12,221 nucleotides of DNA from JAYZDB01 sp036338025 (lineage in GTDB: Bacteria; Planctomycetota; UBA1135; UBA2386). Below are positions 6,604 to 12,221 of the stretch, one piece after another. The notes under the pieces are model-generated. The model did not search any database. It was given only the letters and a program-made list of their open reading frames with translations, and was not told the DNA's origin. Numbering within the stretch: position 1 is the stretch's first letter; every line of letters begins with the position of its first letter. The stretch covers positions 1 to 12,221 of the forward strand of contig JAYZDB010000218.1 of NCBI GenBank assembly GCA_036338025.1, in the 5' to 3' direction. Position numbers and translations under genes: made by a program.

Positions 6604-7767
6604 ATGCACAAGTTCACCGCATTGATCGTTGCGGCTACCTGCGCCCTGCTAACCCCGCAACCAGCTGCGCAGGACGTGAAGCCCGACCGGCGTTTCACGG
6701 CATGGGACAAGAACAAGGACGGCAGGCTCACGCGTGGAGAGCTTCCCAAGCAGGAACGCAAGAACTTCGCTCGGGTCGACGTGGACATGGACGGTTTCAT
6801 CTCCCTCGCAGAACACCAGGCTTTCCGACGTAGCAGTTCCTCCCCAAGACCCGCGCAGACTCGGCGTGCAAGCGTCCCGAAAGGGATGGTGACGAAGACG
6901 AATATCGCCTACGCCGGAACCGACAACCCACGCCAGGTCCTCGACCTCGCCGTACCCAAGAAGCGCGCTCACAACAATCCGCTGCCGGTCCTCGTCTACA
7001 TCCACGGTGGCGCCTGGCGCCACGGTTCCAAGAACGGCGGCTTGAGCCAGATCGCCCACTTCCTGGAGACCAGCAGATACGCCGGCGTCTCGGTTGGCTA
7101 CCGACTTAGCCAGGAGAAGATCTGGCCGGCCCAAATCCACGACTGCAAGGCTGCAATCCGCTGGATCAAGGCCAACTCAAAGAAGTACGGACTCGACCCC
7201 AAGCGTATTGCGGTGTGCGGACATTCTGCTGGTGGCCACCTCGGAGCGATGCTCGGGCTCACCGGGGATCAAAAGGAACTCGAAGGCAAGCTCGGATCCC
7301 ACCAAGACCAGAACAGCCAAGTCGCCGCCGTGATCGATTTCTTCGGGCCGACCCAGTTCCTGCTGATGGACTCCAAGCCGGGCACGATGGTGCATGACGA
7401 CCCAGGTTCACCCGAGAGCCAGTTGGTTGGCGGGCCCATACAAAGCAACAAGAAGAAGACCCTCCACGCCTCCCCGCTGACCTACGCCAGCAAGAACGAC
7501 GGTCCGTTCCTCATCATCCACGGCACCACGGACATGATAGTCCCGTGCCACCAATCGGAGATCCTCGACGCAGCCCTCGACAAGCTGGGGGTCGAGTCAA
7601 CCTTGATCCGGGTCCGCGGCGCCGGCCACGGCGTACATGGAAGGCTGCTCGATGAAATAGGACTCAGCTTCCTGGATCGGCAATTCTACCGGGGCAAAGC
7701 CAGGTTGGCTGACAAGATCATCGAGAGGAAGGACCTCACCAGAGCTCGCAAACGCGACCAGCGCTAG
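6604..7767 (+). CDS. Secreted EF-hand / alpha-beta hydrolase (esterase-lipase type)
   Basis: The 387-residue product has a signal peptide ending near residue 22 (LLTPQPAAQ). It is followed by an EF-hand pair, DKNKDGRLTRGE at about 37-48 and DVDMDGFISLAE at about 59-70. After a basic, proline-containing linker, the rest is an alpha/beta hydrolase of the BD-FAE / carboxylesterase-like kind. It has an HGGAW oxyanion motif from His134, the nucleophile elbow GHSAG with Ser208, Asp310 in GTTDMIVP and His342 in GAGHG. All triad residues are present, so it should be an active serine hydrolase. The substrate is unknown; acyl or feruloyl esters on polysaccharides are plausible by family. The two calcium loops suggest calcium-dependent stability or binding outside the cell. 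It ends only 23 nt before the sugar dehydratase gene. A weak AGG lies 8 nt before the ATG. Confidence 0.9.
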   Translation: MHKFTALIVAATCALLTPQPAAQDVKPDRRFTAWDKNKDGRLTRGELPKQERKNFARVDVDMDGFISLAEHQAFRRSSSSPRPAQTRRASVPKGMVTKTNIAYAGTDNPRQVLDLAVPKKRAHNNPLPVLVYIHGGAWRHGSKNGGLSQIAHFLETSRYAGVSVGYRLSQEKIWPAQIHDCKAAIRWIKANSKKYGLDPKRIAVCGHSAGGHLGAMLGLTGDQKELEGKLGSHQDQNSQVAAVIDFFGPTQFLLMDSKPGTMVHDDPGSPESQLVGGPIQSNKKKTLHASPLTYASKNDGPFLIIHGTTDMIVPCHQSEILDAALDKLGVESTLIRVRGAGHGVHGRLLDEIGLSFLDRQFYRGKARLADKIIERKDLTRARKRDQR

Positions 7768-7790
7768 AGCTAGCGTCACGGGAATATGTC

Positions 7791-8984
7791 GTGCGAGGAT
7801 CTCGTGAGGCAGCTAACCTCAGATCCATGGGGCGAACCGCGCGAAACGAGAAATCGACCGAGATCTCTCCGACCCGCAGCATCCACATCGAGGACCTCCT
7901 GGGCCGCGAACCCGTGTGCATAAGGGAGCCCGAGTCGGTAGCGGTGATACACGGCAGAGTGATCATGATCACCGGCGCTGGCGGCAGCATCGGCTCTGAA
8001 CTCTGTCGCCAGATCCTCGAGGCTGGTCCGACCATGCTGCTGTTGGTCGAGCAGACAGAGAACAACCTCTACGACATCCACCGCGAGTTGCAACAGGATC
8101 TCAAACAGGTCCAGATCGTGCCCGCAATCGCGAATGTCTGCGATGAGCAGAGGATGCGCGAGTTGTTCCGGTCCTACGCCCCCGACATCGTGTTTCACGC
8201 AGCAGCTCACAAGCACGTCCCGATGATGGAGGCAAACCCCTGTGAGGCGCTGAAAAACAACACGGTCGGGACCAGGATCGTCGCGGACCTGGCATCAGAG
8301 TTCCACGCCCAGGGTTTCGTCCTGATCTCTACGGACAAGGCCGTGAACCCCTCCTCGGTGATGGGAGCAACCAAGCGCCTCGCGGAGATGTACATTCAGG
8401 CCTTGCAAGAAAGCAGTCGAACGCGATTCGTTTCGGTGCGCTTTGGCAATGTCCTGGGCTCCCTGGGTAGCGTGATCCCACTGTTTCAAGAGCAGATCGA
8501 CCAGGGCGGTCCCGTCACGGTGACCCACCCGGAAATGCTGCGTTACTTCATGACGATTTCCGAGGCTTGCCAACTGGTCTTGGAAGCCGGAGCAATCGGT
8601 CAAGGTGGCGAGATCCTGGTACTCGACATGGGTGAACCACTGAGGATCCTGGATCTGGCGAAGCAGATGATCCGCTGGTCAGGCTTGGAGCCTGGCCGGG
8701 ACATCAAAATCGAGTTCACCGGAACGAGACCAGGCGAAAAACTGTCGGAAGAACTCTCGTCCCATCACGAAGTCATGGACACGACTCGCTGCCCGCAGAT
8801 CTTCGTGCACATGCCCGCTGGAGAACAGGCCTGGACCACGCCTCAGATCCTGCGCGGAATCGAGTTGGCACTGGCGGATGCAGCAAACGTAAGCTCGCAT
8901 CTCGAGAAGTTGGTGACCAGCTATCGGCCACTCACCAACACGACACTGCACGGAGTGGAACAACAACAGACGGCAACCGGCTAG
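7791..8984 (+). CDS. pglF: Soluble nucleotide-sugar 4,6-dehydratase, PglF/FlaA1/CapD type (short form)
   Basis: This is an extended SDR enzyme predicted to convert UDP-GlcNAc to UDP-2-acetamido-4-keto-2,4,6-trideoxyglucose. Seen (numbered from GTG 7791): GAGGSIGSE nucleotide-binding loop at 62-70, AAAHKHVPMME, STDKAVNP at 180-187 with Lys183, and VMGATKR, where Met191 stands in the usual catalytic Tyr position with Lys195 four residues on. From memory, Met at this place is also found in Campylobacter PglF. Family members with this catalytic part are usually about 600 residues, with an N-terminal membrane region and a second Rossmann-like domain. Here only the connector (RSIHIEDLLGREPV, 28-41) remains and the protein is 397 residues, so it should be cytosolic. 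The start is uncertain: GTG 7791 has GGGAA 6 nt upstream, while ATG 7827 is the alternative. The next gene fits as pathway partner. Symbol by analogy; PseB-like or other FlaA1 activities are possible. Confidence 0.88.
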   Translation: MRGSREAANLRSMGRTARNEKSTEISPTRSIHIEDLLGREPVCIREPESVAVIHGRVIMITGAGGSIGSELCRQILEAGPTMLLLVEQTENNLYDIHRELQQDLKQVQIVPAIANVCDEQRMRELFRSYAPDIVFHAAAHKHVPMMEANPCEALKNNTVGTRIVADLASEFHAQGFVLISTDKAVNPSSVMGATKRLAEMYIQALQESSRTRFVSVRFGNVLGSLGSVIPLFQEQIDQGGPVTVTHPEMLRYFMTISEACQLVLEAGAIGQGGEILVLDMGEPLRILDLAKQMIRWSGLEPGRDIKIEFTGTRPGEKLSEELSSHHEVMDTTRCPQIFVHMPAGEQAWTTPQILRGIELALADAANVSSHLEKLVTSYRPLTNTTLHGVEQQQTATG

Positions 8985-9043
8985 CAATCTGTCGGCTGGG
9001 TCTTTGCAAGGCGCGGTCGCCAGAAGTCGATGGGACTCATCGC

Positions 9044-10171
9044 GTGAATCGAATCTACCTTTCGCCCCCGGATGTCCGGGAAGAGGATCGCCGGCAACTG
9101 CTCGAGGCGCTCGACTCCGGTTGGGTCGCACCGGTCGGCACCGCGGTGGACGGTTTCGAGCATGATCTCGCCGCAACTACCGGACGAGCTTACGCCTGCG
9201 CGCTGTCGAGTGGCACCAGTGCACTCCATCTGGCCTTGGTGGTGGCGGGTGTCGAGGCGGGCGATCGGGTGCTGGTGTCGACTTTCACGTTTGCCGCCAG
9301 CGTGAACGCCATCAAGTACGTGCATGCCGAGCCGGCCTTCATCGACAGTGATCCCAATAGCTGGAACATGGATCCGGACCTTCTGGCGGAGGAACTCGAG
9401 GAGTCTAGCCGTCGGGGTCGACTCCCCAAGGCGGTGATTGCGGTCGATGTCTATGGGCAGTGCGCCGACTACGATCGCATCACCACCACCTGCCGGGAGT
9501 ATGGTGTCCTTCTCATCGAGGATGCTGCGGAGTCGCTCGGTGCGTCCTATCGCCAGCAACCGGCCGGTAGTTTCGGTGACCTGGCGGTGCTCTCGTTCAA
9601 CGGCAACAAGATCATCACGACCAGCGGTGGCGGGGCATTGGTCGGGTCTGATCAAGCAGACATCGATCTCGCACGGAACCTGGCGGCCCAGGCACGCGAA
9701 CCTGGTCCGCACTATGAGCACAGCAGGGTCGGCTACAACTATCGACTCAGCAATCTACTCGCTGCTCTTGGCCGGGCACAATTGACGACACTGCCAGACA
9801 GGGTCGCTACCAGGCGTCAACACAACGAAGCCTATCGCGCGGCTCTCGGGAGTTTGCCAGGCTTTGAATTCATGCCCGAAGCCGCAGACTGCGAGTCCAC
9901 TTTCTGGCTAACGGCCCTGACAGTCGATCCGGATCCGGCCGGAGTCGATTCCGAGTCCATTCGAATCCATCTCGAGGAGCACAACATCGAGGCCAGACCC
10001 GTTTGGAAACCCATGCATCAACAACCGGTGTTCCGCGACTGTGAGTTTCGCAGTCGTGGTGTCGCTGACGCCCTGTTCGCCAAGGGGCTTTGTCTGCCCA
10101 GCGGTTCGACACTGAGCCCAGCTCAGCGGGATCTGGTCATCGCTACGATTCAAGAAGCGGCCGGGTCCTGA
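9044..10171 (+). CDS. pglE: PglE-type UDP-sugar aminotransferase (DegT/DnrJ/EryC1/StrS family)
   Basis: This 375-residue PLP enzyme is predicted to transfer an amino group, normally from glutamate, to C4 of the keto sugar made by the dehydratase, giving UDP-4-amino-4,6-dideoxy-GlcNAc. Seen: LSPPDV at the N-terminus, a WVAPVG loop, SSGTSALHLAL (phosphate-binding region), LIEDAAES with Asp160 for the pyridine nitrogen, and FNGNKIITTSGGG with Lys189 as PLP lysine. HYEHSRVGYNYRLSN, EARPVWKPMH and GLCLPSG follow. These stretches closely resemble what I remember of Campylobacter PglE, more so than the generic family pattern. The GTG start at 9044 is supported by GGGA 8 nt upstream and by the conserved N-terminus. 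It lies 59 nt after the dehydratase gene on the same strand. The PglD-like acetyltransferase expected for bacillosamine is absent here; the gene ends against convergent genes. Confidence 0.92.
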   Translation: MNRIYLSPPDVREEDRRQLLEALDSGWVAPVGTAVDGFEHDLAATTGRAYACALSSGTSALHLALVVAGVEAGDRVLVSTFTFAASVNAIKYVHAEPAFIDSDPNSWNMDPDLLAEELEESSRRGRLPKAVIAVDVYGQCADYDRITTTCREYGVLLIEDAAESLGASYRQQPAGSFGDLAVLSFNGNKIITTSGGGALVGSDQADIDLARNLAAQAREPGPHYEHSRVGYNYRLSNLLAALGRAQLTTLPDRVATRRQHNEAYRAALGSLPGFEFMPEAADCESTFWLTALTVDPDPAGVDSESIRIHLEEHNIEARPVWKPMHQQPVFRDCEFRSRGVADALFAKGLCLPSGSTLSPAQRDLVIATIQEAAGS

Positions 10172-10189
10172 TCGCGATAGGCCCCGGCC
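10159..10189. terminator. Near-palindromic hairpin between convergent genes, probable bidirectional terminator
   Basis: GGCCGGG (10159-10165) pairs with CCCGGCC (10183-10189). Inside, CCT pairs with AGG around ATCGCGAT, itself a palindrome. The structure starts within the last codons of the aminotransferase gene and fills the 25-nt gap to the stop of the minus-strand hydrolase gene, so it could end transcription from both sides. No T-run is present on either strand. Confidence 0.5.
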
Positions 10190-10196
10190 ACTGCCT

Positions 10197-11357
10197 TCAC
10201 AAGGTCGTCACGACATCGTTGGTCAGCAATCGGGCGATAGCCCCAGACCTGATGTGCATCGCCTGCCAGTGCAGACCCAGTCCCGTCAATCCTGGGGGAA
10301 CCGTGAACCCTACGGATTTCGACGGTAGCCGCGGGGTCGCGTCCAACTGCGCGATCGGCAACACAACCAGGGTCGACGGAGCGAGGAGGAAAACCCCGAG
10401 GTCGCCCATTGGGATCTTGCTGGCGCCAGCCGCGACCGCCAGGAGTACCTGATCCCCCGCGACACCGAAGTGCTGCATCGTGAGCTTGCCGGGCGAGGCA
10501 TAGCCGGGTTTCACAGCCAGGCCACTGAACTGTCCGAGCTTCAAGTGCTCGTAGAGGAAAGGAAAGATGTGTTGGGAGAGGTAGGAGTTGAAGACGAGGG
10601 CCCACTCGGCATGGCCCTTGCCCTTGAGCGTGTGCAATTCGGCAGGCACATTGACCTGGTCAGCCCGCTTCTTGAGCGCGACGGCCTTCGCATACGGGAC
10701 GACGGGGTCTTGATCGCCATGGATGATCTGCACCGGTGCCTCACCGGTAGTCATCTCGGTCAGATCTGGCAAGTGACCCCACATATCGATCACCGCGTGG
10801 ACTCGGGATGAATAGCCCGGGTTTCCACTCTGTCCCTCGTCACTGGTGTAGGCGGCCTGCAGGCAGGTCACAGAGCCTGCCGACGAACCCATGCACCCAA
10901 ATCGATCGGTGTCGAGACGCAGCGACGTCTTGTTCTTGCGCAACCAACGGACGGCGGCCTTCATATCATGACTGGCGTCGATGACATTGACTCTAGATGT
11001 CGAACCACTGCGCGGTCGGAGCCGGTAGTCGATGGAAACACTGACAAATCCACGCTGCGCCGCTTCGGTGCAGACCTTCACGTAATGTGCGCCGTCTTTT
11101 TGACCGGTATAGAACCCACCGCCATGCACCATCATCAACACCGGTCGCGCTTTTGCGGTGTCGCCTTGCGGCTCGTAGATGTCCAAGCGCAGGATCTGCG
11201 TTTGGTTGGTGTAGCGATTGACCGCGCTCCCGAATTGCACGTCCTTGGTGACCTTCACCTGGGAAAACACGGGATCGCGGTAGCGAGTCTGCTGTGCACT
11301 CAGGTGCGGTAGGTGGGAGCTGATTGCCGCTATGAATATGATGATATGCTTGTTCAT
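10197..11357 (-). CDS. Secreted alpha/beta hydrolase with shared C-terminal domain
   Basis: The 386-residue product has a signal peptide (MNKHIIIFIAAISSHLPHLSA, cleavage near 21). The hydrolase domain spans about 35-275, with HGGG at 78-81 (oxyanion hole), GSSAG at 157-161 giving nucleophile Ser159, Asp217 in HGDQDPVVP and His249 in GKGHAEW. It is a complete serine-hydrolase triad of the esterase/lipase group. Residues about 288-386 are not part of the hydrolase fold. They carry the shared C-terminal domain: FTVPPGLTGLGLHWQA at 351-366 and LLTNDVVTTL at the very end. An enzyme with this tail suggests that the domain acts in location rather than catalysis. It is convergent with the aminotransferase gene and lies 139 nt downstream of the lamin-tail gene on the same strand. 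The ATG at 11357 has no clear Shine-Dalgarno. The substrate is unknown. It differs from the EF-hand esterase at 6604 in accessory domains. Confidence 0.9.
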   Translation of the reverse strand: MNKHIIIFIAAISSHLPHLSAQQTRYRDPVFSQVKVTKDVQFGSAVNRYTNQTQILRLDIYEPQGDTAKARPVLMMVHGGGFYTGQKDGAHYVKVCTEAAQRGFVSVSIDYRLRPRSGSTSRVNVIDASHDMKAAVRWLRKNKTSLRLDTDRFGCMGSSAGSVTCLQAAYTSDEGQSGNPGYSSRVHAVIDMWGHLPDLTEMTTGEAPVQIIHGDQDPVVPYAKAVALKKRADQVNVPAELHTLKGKGHAEWALVFNSYLSQHIFPFLYEHLKLGQFSGLAVKPGYASPGKLTMQHFGVAGDQVLLAVAAGASKIPMGDLGVFLLAPSTLVVLPIAQLDATPRLPSKSVGFTVPPGLTGLGLHWQAMHIRSGAIARLLTNDVVTTL

Positions 11358-11439
11358 TGGAACGAACTCAGTTGGCAGGTAGGTGGTTTATTCAGCGAAC
11401 AACGGCAGCGCTCCCCCGCCGTCCACAGGCTGGCGGCAA

Positions 11440-11445
11440 ATTCTA
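11440..11445 (-). promoter_or_regulatory. Possible -10 element (TAGAAT) for the minus-strand hydrolase gene
   Basis: Read on the minus strand, TAGAAT matches the consensus at five of six positions and lies about 82 nt before the ATG at 11357, inside the gap after the lamin-tail gene. No convincing -35 hexamer is found 16-18 nt upstream, so this is only suggestive. The gene might instead be read through from its neighbour. Confidence 0.22.
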
Positions 11446-11496
11446 CCACGAACCGGGACGGCGGATTGAGCGGGAGCCAGCGGAGCGGCACACGGG

Positions 11497-12221
11497 TCAG
11501 CGACAGAAGGTGATCTCAATGGCGTTTGACAACATCAAATCCGATCCGGACGCCGCCCAGGTCTGGGTGTAGCCTCGCAAGTTGGCGAGCGCCGGCAAGT
11601 TCGGGATGTTGAACGGCAGGGTCGCGTCACCTGACGCATCCGTGGTGCCCGACAAGAAGGAGTAGAACGGTGGCATGAGCATGACCACGGATCCCATCAG
11701 GCTGATGTGCGCAGGGTCTACCGCAATGACCGAGTACACCCCTCCGTTGATCGGCCCATCGCTGATCGAGAAGGACACCGGCGTGCCAATCTTGGGACTG
11801 TCTGGGAGTTTCATCTTCATGACGTTCACGCGAGGTTCGAGCGCCGAGTAGCGCCGCGCCCCACAACTCGACGGGGTGTTGGGACTACTTGGCGTAGGTT
11901 CGGGGAAGGACACCCACAGGGCCTGACCATCGAACATCCGGCCGCCAGAGTGATCGGTCCGGAGTTTGCCAAAGGCAATGTAATCCAGCTGGGTCGTGCC
12001 GTCGGTGTCATAGATCGCGATCTCCTCGCCATCATTATCGAGCTTGAAGGTCGCGTGCAGCGGACCCTGGGTAGGCTCGTCATCGCACCAGATCAGCAGG
12101 GTCGCGCCAGCCTGCACGGTAATGCCGCTGGGGATTTGCCACTTGGTGGGATCATTGATGTTGTCAGTCAGGTACATCCCGCTGGCGACGATCGCACTGG
12201 CGGTCGGGTTGTACAACTCGA
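11497..12221 (-). CDS. Lamin-tail-domain (LTD) protein with shared C-terminal domain (5' end outside window)
   Basis: The frame is open to the right edge, so the start is missing; about 240 residues are visible. The visible part begins inside an LTD fold: ELYNPTA, YLTDN, KWQIPSGITVQAGATLLIW, then FKLDNDGEEIAIYDTDG, DYIAFG and a closing SFPEPTPSSPN, which is the usual end of LTD domains. LTD is an immunoglobulin-like fold found in many secreted bacterial proteins, often at the surface or beside hydrolases. The last roughly 97 residues (nt 11500-11790) are the shared C-terminal domain, with IPNLPALANL, TQT and the terminal LSNAIEITFCR. More modules, perhaps a nuclease, a CotH-type domain or further LTDs, may lie upstream and cannot be judged. 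It is followed by the hydrolase gene on the same strand. Confidence 0.85.
   Translation of the reverse strand, partial: ELYNPTASAIVASGMYLTDNINDPTKWQIPSGITVQAGATLLIWCDDEPTQGPLHATFKLDNDGEEIAIYDTDGTTQLDYIAFGKLRTDHSGGRMFDGQALWVSFPEPTPSSPNTPSSCGARRYSALEPRVNVMKMKLPDSPKIGTPVSFSISDGPINGGVYSVIAVDPAHISLMGSVVMLMPPFYSFLSGTTDASGDATLPFNIPNLPALANLRGYTQTWAASGSDLMLSNAIEITFCR

Noticed and set aside
8981..9721. 246-codon minus-strand reading frame
   Set aside because: It is antisense to the well-supported PglE-type aminotransferase; no family resemblance.
1..12221. tRNA, rRNA, CRISPR, transposon, toxin-antitoxin or phage defence genes
   Set aside because: No cloverleaf-like segments, spaced direct repeats, transposase motifs, small paired genes or defence domains were seen when reading both strands.

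Overview
This looks like a GC-rich bacterial chromosome fragment, most likely from a planctomycete (Planctomycetota). That is inferred from gene content, not from a marker gene. The evidence is a dense set of secreted proteins: YHYH, LamG, FG-GAP, lamin-tail and EF-hand/esterase modules. Four of them end in the same roughly 90-100 residue C-terminal domain, a pattern I associate with planctomycete secretomes. No rRNA, tRNA, CRISPR array, insertion sequence or phage gene is visible. Another particle-associated phylum is possible.

Left part (1-5196, + strand): four closely spaced genes for exported proteins. They are the 3' end of a YHYH-domain protein with the shared C-terminal domain, an overlapping gene for an unrecognised single-span membrane protein, a large LamG / alpha-alpha toroid / discoidin-like fusion, and a putative lipoprotein folding as a seven-bladed FG-GAP propeller. 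Spacing (1-nt overlap, 74 nt, 38 nt) allows one operon. Middle part (5197-6603): a 328-nt gap with a possible promoter, a secreted cysteine-rich lectin-like protein with the shared domain, a very strong GC hairpin (probable terminator) and a second hairpin.

Right part (6604-10171, + strand): a secreted EF-hand esterase, then 23 nt later a soluble nucleotide-sugar 4,6-dehydratase of the PglF/FlaA1 type, then a PglE-type sugar aminotransferase. Together the last two should turn UDP-GlcNAc into UDP-4-amino-4,6-dideoxy-GlcNAc, the precursor of UDP-bacillosamine. The acetyltransferase that completes the pathway is not in the window. A hairpin at the end of the aminotransferase separates it from two minus-strand genes. 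These encode a secreted alpha/beta hydrolase and a lamin-tail-domain protein running off the right edge, and both carry the shared C-terminal domain.

The best candidate for something under-described is that shared domain. It sits behind four unrelated N-terminal modules, ends near the last residue each time, and keeps a recognisable signature: [IV]P..P.L.[GN] followed by Q, then a terminal [ST]N in three of four copies. It may be a surface-targeting or anchoring module. Second are the LamG-toroid-discoidin architecture and the truncated dehydratase paired with a PglE homologue.
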